Source: Adiantum capillus-veneris
Taxonomy: Eukaryota > Streptophyta > Polypodiopsida > Polypodiales > Pteridaceae
Reading direction: 5' to 3'
Length of the DNA stretch: 64,000 nt
NCBI GenBank assembly: GCA_014529385.2
Contig: CM043971.1
Span: 52,549,209-52,613,208, forward strand
Made by a program: the position numbers and the translations under genes. This document shows positions 21,000 through 31,378 of the stretch, in pieces. Below the pieces are notes generated by a model. That model saw nothing but the letters and a program-made list of their open reading frames with translations, was not told where the DNA came from and searched no databases. Position 1 is the first letter of the stretch. The number at the start of each line of letters is the position of its first letter.

Positions 21000-21165
21000 T
21001 CCTTCTTTGAGTCACTATCACTACTTTCCTCTTTGTCTTTGCCTTTGGATTGTAATCCAGCATCCTTTGACACAAGAACATGTTGCATCATGCAAGCCCA
21101 CATTGGGTAATTGTCCCCGTCCAATTTATCCTCAACAACAAAAATCTTGGAGATAGGGTTGCAAG
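21000..21165 (-). pseudogene. Copia-type gag N-terminal fragment
   Basis: The minus-strand peptide ISKIFVVEDKLDGDNYPMWA, then CMMQHVLVSKDAG, fits the start of Copia gag (kL-G-NY--W---m---L). It continues into a polar stretch SKGKDKEESSDSDSKKDNKE and then into a CT tract. No other Copia domains adjoin it. Confidence 0.5.
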
Positions 21166-21489
21166 GAAACACACACAACTTAGAGAAGATGAAGAAGTTC
21201 AAGGCACACAAAGAGAGAGTAGAGTGAACCCAGTACTTGAGCGTGCGTTGTTGCGTCTTAGTCCAGTAGAAGTCATCAAAAATTTGAGCAGAGTGGTCCA
21301 TTTCTAGAGGCAGCTGCAAGGTATCTAGACATTTGTATTGGGGCTAGTGTCTTGCAGATAGGATAGTTACGATAGATCCATTATGTTGTCATCACGAATG
21401 GAGATATGATGACCAGTATTCATGTCCTCGCACCTCATATTTACATTTTGCTGCTCTGCAGGTAGTCACTAAAACAAGCTTCATTCTCT

Positions 21490-22068
21490 TTAGATTAGGT
21501 GACATTTGCAAGCATTCCCTCCATCTACAAACAATGCCTGACGAAGCAGCCTGCGGGCCATTTTTGTTGTGTATGAGGTTGAGAACAACCCCTCTTTTTC
21601 ATAGGTCATGCAGTAGAGGCGTTCTAATACTGCCGCCGCACGTCCCTCATGATCATTAACATCAATTTTTTTGGTTGTTCGTCTATAGGCTGCAGTACTA
21701 TGTCGCTTGAAGATGCTGTTGTAGTAGGTAGCTAGGAGCTGCTCGGCTATGGTAGCTGGATTGATTGCATGATGGATACCTAAATTCTTAGCCCCTTTGT
21801 GAAAAGCGTCCGCAAAGGCTTCTTGGAAATCCTTGGGGAGAAGGCGACGATAGACTAGTGCTATGTCATCGAGGCGCCGGCCATGATCAGCAATTTGCAT
21901 ACGATACTTCTTGTGCATGTCGAATAGGTCGTCCAGAAAGATGATTGGGGCTTGCTCTACGTCAGTGCCCAACTGCATCGAGGAAAATTGAATTATCCAG
22001 AATTGCAGAGGCTTTCTTGCGGAGGCTTCACAGTACTGGAGAAGGAGCATATGTGCATGTATACACAT
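21490..22068 (-). pseudogene. Cullin fragment
   Basis: Open minus-strand frame of 192 aa. In order it has APIIFLDDLFDMHKKY, FQEAFADAFHKGAKNLG, NPATIAEQLLATYYNSIFK and VLERLYCMTYEKEGLFSTSY followed by TTKMARRLLRQA. These correspond to the cullin repeat/homology junction (FL-LL-lh-kY, F--al--aF--f-N, p--lA-y-d--lkk, v--lf-yi-dKd-F---Y---la-RLL). Cullins scaffold SCF-type ubiquitin ligases. Only about a quarter of a normal cullin (roughly 740 aa) is present, and the neddylation and RING-box binding parts are missing. The frame ends in unrelated residues (VDGGNACKCHLI). Isolated exon of a damaged gene or a captured fragment. Confidence 0.55.
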
Positions 22069-23690
22069 TGTAGATTGAAGCCATCTATAGGAGACGAGGT
22101 TGCATGAATGAATGCAGGTGATGCCTGCCCTCTTTTACCTTGTATCTCAACTTCCAAAGTGACAAAGCTAGGTCTTTTACCATAAAATTAGGTAGAGCTC
22201 CCCTTGGCTGACCCACCCAAGCTATTTGACCTGTGTGAAGGTGAAAATTTTGCTTCAAGCATGGTTCAGGAAGATGTTGATAGCATTGTCTAGGATTGTC
22301 TAGATTTGCATGAAAACCAACCCAAGATGGTCTTATTGATTTAGCATGGTGTTACTGCTCTTGTAACATGTATCTGGAGGGTGCACTGAATGAATGGTGT
22401 ATATACTTATAGTGCTAGTTTAATTTGTGTAGGAGGGTCACATGTTTCCCTTGTTCTCAAAGTTACATTTTGCTGGTTGTGAAATGTCTAAGCATGGCTA
22501 CAATTCGGTCTTTCAAGCCTAAAATTATCCTTGTGTAGCTAATGTTGTAAAAAGAGAAGATTCTTTTATGACTTTTAGGAGGTCTCAAGTTAGCTCTTTT
22601 TCAGATGTGGTTATCATGGAATGCAAAATCACCATTAATCATTGTTATACATTGTTGCACAGGGTGTATGGGGCATTGCCCTTGCTTCTCTAGTAAGTTA
22701 TGAATGTTTATGTTACAATTAGCGGAGTTGAAAATTGAGGGTGAAAACTAGCTTGACACAAGCAAGATTACATCTGCCTTGAGATTTTACTTCATACTGC
22801 TGGCCTCATATTTTACTTCAAATCAATAAAATAAATCCCATAATATTTTGTTGTATAATGTGTTGATAGAAAGTCATGTAATAAATTTGATGCTTTGCCA
22901 ATCTCGTTCTCTAGCTAATGTCGTGCAACCTTGATTTGGTCTCTTGTGTAGTAGCTTTTGATCAAACATTAAACCATTGCTGCAGTCCATCTATAAACAA
23001 CTGAAGTAAGTTTTAATCATTTGAAAAGAATGCAAGACTTACTAGCATTGTCTTGATTGTTTTCAAACTTGGGTTTAAATGATTCAACTCCCAAAATCGA
23101 ATCTTGGTTGTACAAGGAATTGAAGTTGTTTTGAGAGTAGTGGCAACAGACTTGGTTGTTTTCGCTTAAGAGTGTGGTCGATGTGTTATTTGGATTTGTG
23201 TTCACCTAAATATCCACCTTTCACGTTCGCTTTCCTCCATTGTGTACGGCTTGTCCATGTTGTTATTCAAAGCCTCTATAGTCGCCACCATTTTGATCAG
23301 CATCCCTATACATTGACTACCTGAGCTATAGTCTTAACCTTGATGAAACTACCATTCACCAATTTTTGCCCCTTCAGTTTGCTAGTCCTACCGGTGCTAG
23401 TGGTCTTCTAGAGCCCTCAATGTCATCAAGTGCATGTGTGTTGTTTGCCTCCATGGCCTCGAGCTGGTGTCTTTAGTATTAGAAACCATTAAAAAAATCT
23501 TTGTAAATTGAATTTTAAAAGGAACTAACAAATAGTTTTAAGAAACGCCTATATAGGAGAGGATATTACGCAAGTAAGAATAATTTGACTAAAATGATTA
23601 AAGTTGGTTCTTTGGATTTTTATCACGAGAAGGTAAATCTTCACAATTACCAATTACTTGGTGTGGCAATGAATTAGTTTATAATAGCAT
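22069..23690. other. No recognised gene
   Basis: AT-rich to mixed composition. The minus strand between 23000 and 23460 has polar, asparagine-rich frames with frequent stops that look like old retrotransposon gag, but no motif supports it. Confidence 0.4.
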
Positions 23691-23699
23691 GAATTGGTG

Positions 23700-24122
23700 T
23701 GGTAATAGTATCTTTAAACACTTTGTGCATAACCATATGCGTGCATGTGCCATGAGAAAGCTCCATGCTCCATGCAAAATCCTTGCCATTCTGTTTGATG
23801 CATGTATTGTAATGCTCAAGAGTATAGTTCACTCGCTCAGCGTACAACTTATCCCAGCGAATCGTAAAACTGTCCATGTCCAATGGATTTGTCATTTCTT
23901 TGTTTTCATCAACAAAACTATCTTCTATAAAGACACACTTTAGATTGTCTTTAGAAAACGCATCAAGTATTTCTTTGCTTTGGCTAACATATCCTTTCTG
24001 TGAGTCTTGCAGCTTTGATAATAAGATATCTTGTGTCAAGAATGTTTCCTTCCATGCTTGGATCATGCCACATGTGCTTGATAATGTGATTTGCTTCAAA
24101 TTCCAGCCCCAAATTTTGCTCA
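23700..24122 (-). pseudogene. Second copy of channel-like exon (linker exon)
   Basis: Acceptor attcatgtag, exon starting at 24122, frame open to about 23700. It encodes SKIWGWNLKQITLSSTCGMI, then QAWKETFLTQDILLSKLQDS, and later DSFTIRWDKLYAERVNYTLE. This is the undamaged version of 10441-10927: it keeps the 12-14 bp missing there and lacks the 86-bp tandem duplication. It joins in phase to the exon ending at 24701. No membrane exon follows in this copy, so the duplicate is incomplete. Confidence 0.55.
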
Positions 24123-24163
24123 CTACATGAATAGCAACGTACATTAAAAATATAGCACCAGCA

Positions 24164-24195
<32 letters not shown>
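24164..24195. repeat. (TG)n microsatellite
   Basis: About 13 TG units in the same relative place as the TG/G-run tract at 10970. Confidence 0.9.
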
Positions 24196-24230
24196 AATCC
24201 ATTCATACTTCATTCATGTGTAAGTATTTA

Positions 24231-24509
24231 CACAAGAAGATTTAGAATTTTGCGCGTATAGGAAAACGGAGTCCTTTCCAATGTTTTTCATACAATGAAT
24301 AACATCATGAGCTTCTGCTCAAGAGGCACCACATACCTAGCTAGGTAAATTGGGGTCAAGGGACTACCGATCCCCCCCACCAGGCCGATGCTCCCCTACC
24401 CCCAATCGTACCTAGCTAGGTCTACAATGCCTCCTTCACAGAAGCTCATGATGTTGAGGTAAGTCACAATGTGCGAATTATTGTGAGAATTTGTTCAAAA
24501 CTTCTTGTG
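24231..24509. mobile_element. Palindromic MITE, copy d
   Basis: Same orientation and intron position as copy b. Ends CACAAGAAG and CTTCTTGTG, core ACCTAGCTAGGT on both sides of a C-rich loop. Confidence 0.75.
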
Positions 24510-24998
24510 AATTACTATGTTTCAACTTGCTGCCCTGTGACTTATGTTACTTCTTTGTAGTTTGTATGCTCATAGGATCAAACCTTAAACCTTGTTCCAA
24601 TTAGTAGGCATTTTAGATTACTCACATTAAAGTCATCCTTACTGTGCACATTGATTCCCTTTGGAAAAAACAAGAGGCACATATTAACACTAATACTTAC
24701 TTGGGGAGAGCTCTAGAACGTTGACGCCTTTTCCAACCTTCTGATTCTGGAAATACCATGCACCATAGTTACTTGGGGAGAGCTCTGCATCGTCTCCAAC
24801 CTTTTGTTTCAATAAGCCTTTTGTAAGTTGAAGCCATGTCCTGCTGGAATAAGGGTTAAGGACATCGATGGTAAGACTCTGAACATCAAATGGAAAGTAG
24901 CTCAAGTCCATGTCACTTGCACATGTAGCATCCACATTGAGGTACCACAGTCTTCTCCAGAAGCATTGAGAATCATTCTCGTTAGCGGATTCTATGCA

Positions 24999-26975
24999 GT
25001 CCTAAAAATGGCAGGGCATCCTTACCCAACCTAGGGAAGGGAAATTTTCAAGAGTGCCCGTCCCATGGGAAGGGTTGTTTGGCATTTCGACTTTCAAAAT
25101 GAAGGGAAAAATTTTCCTTGCCCTTCCGATCAAATCTCTACCAAAATCCAGTTTTTTCGTATGTGTTTTTGAACACTTGTAACTTGTAAAGAAAATTCTA
25201 AAATAACATGAGAAAGGGTGCACTTTAAAAACATGGCGTAGCTGTACCACAAATCATTTTCTACAAGATACACAATGAGCAAGATAAGTAGTAAGTTGTA
25301 AATGGAACATGCAAATACTTGGAACTTGAAATGTCTTGCAATGCAGCTGCGTGACGACATCATATATCTTGATTTTTGTTGGGATGTGCCCTTTGGTAGA
25401 ATTGTGACCATGAAGAGTCTCCTCACGAGTTACAGACCTTCCATTGTTGAGCTCTTAAAGTTACTGCTATCACTATTCTCTCTGTGAAGCTAGGAGAGAC
25501 ATCTCTTCAAACTTCCAGCTTCCAAGTTCCCTCTAAGTCGTTCTCGTCCTCTAAGAATCACCAATGGCAAAAAATAAGATCCTTATAATATCATATAACA
25601 ACATAAATTGTAGCATCCTAATCGTCAGACATGGTGCCATCCTAAACATGATGAAGTGATAAGTACGGTTCATATAAATAGGCTTTGGGAGCATGCCTAG
25701 CAAACCAGGAGGCCAGCATTATGTGAATCATGATTTGTGAAGGAGCCTTGAGGCTGAAGGACCTTTGCAATCGTAGACTCTGGAGTCGTCTGGACTCACA
25801 ACCTAGAGGTTTCCCAAGGGGCTGTCGAGGGGAGCTTGCAGCTCATGGATAATGGGGAGAGTGCTAGGCAATTCTGGAATCTGGAGCTTGTAGTTGATCG
25901 TGAGTCTGAGCCCTTGTAAGATCAATCAATATCTGAGAACAACGTTAAAAGATTTTGCATAGAAAATCAAATTGGGGAGCATCAAGAGTGCTTATTATTT
26001 ACTCTCTCCGTAATTTCCTTCAATAAGGCATTATTTAGCCATGCTTTGAGTTAATCTCGAGTGTAGTTACCTTCTCTGTTTTTCCAACCCACTAGCCTTG
26101 ATTACATAGCATCCCTCAAACCTCCTCATCTCAATTGGAACTTCGATATAGAAGCTTTGTATCAGCAGTTGGTGGATGAGATAGAGTACGAGTGACGAGA
26201 CTTGTCACTCAAGCCTGATGCCTTCATTAGAAAACTTGCGAGCGATTGAACGTTCAACTCTCAAGTTCAAACTTTGAACTTTAATCTTTGCACTTTCTTT
26301 CCTCTACAATCTGCCCAACACGTTAAAATTCCCTATATTAAAAAGCATACTTGAAATTCCCTATATTAAAAAGTATACCTTAACTTTTTTTAAGGTGCAT
26401 GGCAATGCATGCTTGAATAGCCTTCAAAATCAAATTCTAAACTCAGCAGTTGGTGGATGAGAGAGACGAGTGACGAGACTCGTCACTCAAGCATGATGCC
26501 TTCATTAGAAAACTCGCGAGCGATTGAATGTTCAACTCTCAAGTTCAAACTTTGAACTTCAATCTTTGCACTTTCTTTCCTCTACAGTCTGCCCAACACG
26601 TTAAAATTCCCTATATTAAAAAGCATACTTGAAATTCCCTATATTAAAAAGTATACCTTAACTTTTTTAAAGGTGCATGGCAATGCATGCTTGAACAGCC
26701 TTCAAAATCAAGTTCTATACTCATTAGTCACTCTCAAATTCCATAGAACATCCTCTAGGTACAAGTCCAAAAGTCCCAATGCCAAGCATTGACATGATTA
26801 ATCTCCGCAGGGCATTTTGAAAGGTTGCCCTTCCCTAGGAAGCCCTTGCAAAAATATGCCCTTCCTCGGGGCAGGGGTGGTCAAACAACCTGTCCTTCCT
26901 TAAGAAGGGCTATTATAAATTTGCTCGGCGTGTGCAAGGCTAGCAGCGAAGGAAGGGTTTCAATTTTCGGCTTGC
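24999..26975. mobile_element. 1977-bp insertion with 9-bp target duplication
   Basis: Flanked by TTCTATGCA at 24990-24998 and 26976-26984. The uninterrupted site is seen in the duplicate at about 11790-11800. A 9-bp duplication is typical of Mutator-like elements. The ends are not clear inverted repeats, but inverted related words occur near them (AAGGGTTGTTTGG left, CAAACAACCTGTCCTTCC right). No transposase is encoded. The right part holds a 283-bp tandem duplication. Confidence 0.5.
26163..26730. repeat. 283-bp tandem duplication
   Basis: AGCAGTTGGTGGATGAGA at 26163 and 26446. The copies differ by a few bases. Each contains an internal doublet AAATTCCCTATATTAAAAAG. Confidence 0.85.
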
Positions 26976-27136
26976 TTCTATGCATTTGTCGAGTGACAAA
27001 AAATCTCCCATGGAATTGTATATGCATTGTCGCAACATCACAACGAAACTTGCACTTGCCATCCACATCCATTTCAGTTGAACCTTGATCCAAGTAATCA
27101 TACCAGTGAAAGATCATTTGAATTTCGGCCTACAAT

Positions 27137-27364
27137 CACAAGAAGTTTTGGACAAATCCTCACAATAATTCCGACATTGTGACTTGTAGCTTCTGTGAGG
27201 GAGGCACCACATACCTAGCTAGTTACACCAAGGTCGGTGGTCCCCTACCCCCAATCGTACCTAGCTAGGTATGCGGTGGCTCTTGAACAAAACCTCATGA
27301 TGTTATGCATTGTATTAAAAAAACTCCGTTTTCCTACATGAGAAAAATTATAAATCTTCTTGTG
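27137..27364. mobile_element. Palindromic MITE, copy e
   Basis: Same orientation and position as copy c, starting just right of the second ligand-domain exon. Core ACCTAGCTAGTTAC / ACCTAGCTAGGT. Confidence 0.75.
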
Positions 27365-27411
27365 AATACAAGGGATGCATTTGAATACTTAGTTTAAGTG
27401 CATCAAGATTA

Positions 27412-27432
27412 TACACACACACACACACACAC
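27412..27432. repeat. (CA)n microsatellite
   Basis: About 10 CA units, matching the CA tract at 12332 in the first gene copy. The LINE 3' end follows. Confidence 0.9.
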
Positions 27433-27544
27433 TTTGTTTTTTAGTAAATCAATTTGATTTGTCTGTCTGTGGGAAACCTCACAGAGAGGAAAACGCACCA
27501 AAAATATGTACAAGAAAAGGAACACAAAAGTGTTCGGCTATACA

Positions 27545-29088
27545 AAATAGCTAAAAGCATTCATAAGAAAGCTGATGTATCTCTGCCGTGATATCACCAA
27601 CTTCCAAAGCGAACCGCAAAGACTGCCTAAGGGAAAGCTTGAAGAAAGGCAGGGGATCTGTATGAATGCGATGGAACAGATTTCCATTATGCTGTTGCCA
27701 CAAGCTCCAGTACGCCCAAAACCTGACCCACATGAAGAAGATTGCAAAGCATTGCAACGCCGGTGAGAAGATACCAAAAACCCAAAATCGCTTATGGAAG
27801 ACCGTGGTGGGAAACCGTAGCCGCATACACGTAGATACTCGACGAAGGAAATCTCGAGTAACACAGCAATCCCACTAGAGTTGACAAACATCCTCCTCGG
27901 AAGATAGGCAACGGACACATGATGAAGGGTGGATATGGCGCATCCTAAAAAACGTACCCACAGGAAGCACACCAAGTAAACACCGCTAAAGAAACAAATG
28001 CTCCTTCAATGGAAAATGTCTTTTCCATAATGCAGATATAAGCCTTTGCCATTTATGCATGTGCCAAATAGCATTGCAATGATCAACAAGCCATGGATGA
28101 GGCAAAATAAGAGCATATGCCCGGCTGGCAGAAATAATTTGAAAAAGAATTTCCCCAAGCTTATAGTCAGACATGCGATTACCATCAGCCAAAGGTGAAA
28201 CGGGCAAAAAACCTATGAACATTTGTTGTAATTCTCTCCAAAACTGGCGATAATGCATGCCCAATCCAAAGCGGCGAGCAGCAAATGGAAACTCGAAAGT
28301 GAAACCAGCTGCATCCACCACATCCTTAACCACTCGAATGCCACGGTAGGAGAGGAAATACGCTTGTCGAGGCAAGCGGTCGACCAAAGTAAGAGAAAAG
28401 GCCCGGCTCCAATGAAGGCTCTCCGTGTGAAGTGAATTTCCTTCCCTCCGAGAATTCCATGATAGATGAATCGTAACATGTTTCCATGCAGAAAGCAAGG
28501 TGGAAGAAAGTGGGCATCCAGGAACATGACCATCCATCTTACCAAATACTGCTTCCCCAATGGATGATTGCCAGTGACCAAATGAGGATGTAACCACATG
28601 CTGACTCAAGTGTGCAAACATAAGAGTCCAAGGGTGAGATTGTTGTCTAAGTGTAGGCAAAAGCATAGCCTTCCTAGTAAGGACATACCTATGCAGGTCC
28701 AAAATATTCAGGCCACCAAAGCGCTTTGGTGTACAAAGTTTTTCCATTGACATCAGACGCATACCTTTTTTGTGGGCATGCGTTCTCCACAAATGAGACA
28801 AAATGGCCGACATGAGAGAATCAAGACAATGGCAAGGCCAATGCAACAATGGCAAAAATAATTGAACATATGCCATGAGGATACTCTGAACAATCCGCAG
28901 GTGAACATGCAGTGGCCAAGTAGAAAGCTTCCAGTAATGCAATTTAACATTCAAGCGATTTATAACCCAATCCACTTTCTGTGTGTGAGTAACATTCCAT
29001 CCAATTGGATAACCCAAATGCCTGGTGATTACATTCGGAAGAACTATCTCTCCTTGGCCACAACAGAGCATGCCAATCATAAGAACGA
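27545..29088 (-). pseudogene. LINE ORF2 C-terminal part
   Basis: Minus strand. A frame open from 29088 to 27986 encodes IVLPNVITRHLGYPIGWNVT, VDWVINRLNVKLHYWKLSTW, PKRFGGLNILDLHRYVLTRK and further post-RT sequence. These are the LGyPiG, kL--W and GGL-i-dl landmarks of the region after the reverse transcriptase thumb in plant LINEs. After a frame change, 27826-27551 continues with FFMWVRFWAYWSLWQQHNGN, the usual C-terminal W-rich segment. The 5' side is cut at 29088 by the Gypsy LTR. Upstream parts of the same LINE lie at 37471-37670 (inverted) and 42969-43345. Confidence 0.75.
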
Positions 29089-29656
29089 TGTCATAAAAAT
29101 CAATATCTAACCAACCCAAATGATTTTCTCATATTAAACTGATCACTTAATGTGGGAGAATACACGGGAACAAGGGTTAAGATATAGACATGTGCTTATA
29201 GATCTATCTCAACACGGGGCCAATGGTAAAGGGGCCCAAATGAGAGATGGTCTATCAAAGAGCAAGGTTAACCAATGGAGCATAAGACCTTAGGGTTAGC
29301 TTCATTGAAGACCTCCAATAATGTGTGTAAAAGTCCTTAGACCTTAGGTAAACTAGGGCTGAGCTTGAGGCGGGAACCCGACCCAGCTCGAGGTGCTTGT
29401 CATGCTTGATGACTAAGGTGCTTGAGGTGCTTGATGATTGAGATGCTTGAGGTGCTTGACATGCTTGAGATGCTAGGGCTGTATTTGCGGCGAGAACCCA
29501 ATCCAAGCTTAAAGTGCTTAAGGGCCAAGCTTGTGGTGGGAACTGGGCCTATGCATGATGGGTTGAGGTGTCAAAAAGTCAAATATTCAATCCCTACAAG
29601 GAGGGGGCGAGCGCTACATGAGGGGGGATGGCCCTACATGAGGGGGTATGATAGAG

Positions 29657-29699
<43 letters not shown>

Positions 29700-30778
29700 G
29701 GCATGCATGGTACAAAGATAGCTAAAGGGACACTTGTCAAGTTCCTCCTCATGTTGCCCTCATGGTGTGCCTGAAGCCTATTGGTTGGTCACCCAAGGGG
29801 TCCAATGATAATTTAGGAGATTTAATTAATTGATTTTGCATTTATCAAGTCCTCTCTCTCAAAGGGAAAGGGGGGACACTTGTCCTAAGGCTACCCTTGA
29901 TGCTTGTAATGCCTCTTGCTTGTGATTGGCTAGGCCTGGAGGGGTCCGATGAGCTTCAAGCATGAGTTACAAGGGGGGGTCAACCCAAGAAAGCTAGGGG
30001 GTTGCTTAGGGGGTATACTCACCCACACACACTCACAAAAACTCTCATTGTGTGCTAGGCAAGGTGAAAGAGGTCCATCTCCTTCTCCAAGCTCCTTGAG
30101 AAGTTGAGAGCCTACACCAACACTCTTGGCTATGGAATGCAAATCCAACCAAGAGCTATGCTTCAATGCTTAAGCTTTCCATATTCTCCATATTCATTAC
30201 TATGCTATTATGTATGCTAAGCAAGAAGAGTGATGATAAGTGAGGAATTATTTCTTTCTCCTATGGAATACTTCTTCTTCCTCTTCCCTACCCTCATTCC
30301 CTGCTAGCTCTCTCCACCTTCGAAGGTGTTTGAGGTCTTGGGACTGAGGCTTGGGATAGTTAATGCTTTCTACAAAGTGCATGTTATTCTTATTGCAAGA
30401 AGGCTAATGGTTTATTGCAAGTAGGTTAGCTAATTAATGCAAGTAGATTAATTGTATTGCAAGGTAGAGTAATTGTTGCTTTAGGCACAAGTTGATGCAT
30501 AAAAGTATACATCTTCATGCACTCAAATGATTTAGGGAACACAAAGACTAATGATGTTCACAAGTTCTTGATTGTTTTCAAGCTAAGATTGATTGTTGAT
30601 ATTATGCAAAAGCTTGATGTATGAAGCTTCCATCTCCATACTACCGAAGAGGTCTCAAGGAACACAAAGATGGTATTGTACCAAGTCTCTCTTAATGAGA
30701 GAATTTATAATACAAATGCCTTTTGGAGGGGGGACCGGCTCCACATAAATCTGGTCCTCAATTGTTGTCATGTTCTCT

Positions 30779-30819
<41 letters not shown>

Positions 30820-30964
30820 AAAAAGTATTACTCATGCCTAGTTAATTAATTGTTATGATTAAGTTGCTACTACCAATTAAGTTCACCCTCTATGCTCTCA
30901 AAGTTGCTCACTCTAATTCTCTTAATTCCGCTATTCTCTAAATTCATAGGCCATTTCCATTACA
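29089..30964 (+). repeat. Gypsy left LTR
   Basis: Starts TGTCATAAAAAT, ends CCATTTCCATTACA. Contains a minisatellite of GAGATGCTT/GAGGTGCTT words at about 29395-29480, a CA tract of about 20 units at 29659-29698 and a CT tract at 30783-30818. Small frames within it are not genes. Confidence 0.9.
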
Positions 30965-30965
30965 T

Positions 30966-30979
30966 TGGTATCAGAGCAT
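30966..30979 (+). promoter_or_regulatory. Gypsy primer-binding site
   Basis: TGGTATCAGAGCAT, complementary to the 3' end of plant initiator methionine tRNA, one base after the LTR end. Confidence 0.9.
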
Positions 30980-31378
30980 TTGGTTTATCTTTTCTTGCTT
31001 AAGAATAGAGGTCCTTAAGTAGCCTATAAATGGTTGATGTTGTTAATTTTATTAGGGTAAGTGGAATTGGGATCTATTATCGGTTTTGTTGAGCCCACTA
31101 TGTGGGAGATGGTGCACACCTCGGGAGCTTTGGACTTAATAATGGAGTCTTTTTAGACTTTCCTACGGCTTTACCATTATTGAGCCATAAGAAGTCCGAA
31201 AGGAGCTAGCCCTCGACAAATCTGCTATGTTAGACCTACTCTTCTACTCTCTATAATTAACCACTTCGAGCCGTGGGTGTAGATACTTAAGAGCCGATTT
31301 TCAAAGGCTAAGAGGAGTGGCAACTAAGGTTTTGAATTGCCAAAGCATACATTAGCTACATACATAAAGTTTGTTAAC

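Larger units (their letters stand above)
24701..27129 (-). pseudogene. Second copy of ligand-domain exon, split by insertion
   Basis: Duplicate of the exon at 11500-12031. The right part, 26976-27129, encodes AEIQMIFHWYDYLDQGST and KCKFRCD but has lost the segment with the VWVPPL motif. The left part, 24701-24998, encodes CASDMDLSYFPFDVQSLTID followed by VLNPYSSRTWLQLTKG. Between them sits a 1977-bp insertion flanked by a 9-bp duplication TTCTATGCA. The signature FPFDVQ is intact, but the gene cannot make a full ligand domain. Point differences from the first copy are scattered, so the duplication is not very recent. Confidence 0.6.

Noticed and set aside
28213..28599. Alternative frames overlapping the LINE C-terminus (also 28253-28435, 28753-28950, 28862-29110)
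   Set aside because: The 377-codon minus frame carries the LINE motifs; the others have none.
29930..30166. 78-aa minus frame conserved in both Gypsy LTRs (29930 and 36414)
   Set aside because: Conserved only because LTRs are duplicates; no domain, and the diverged LTR copy at 20285-20735 does not keep it.
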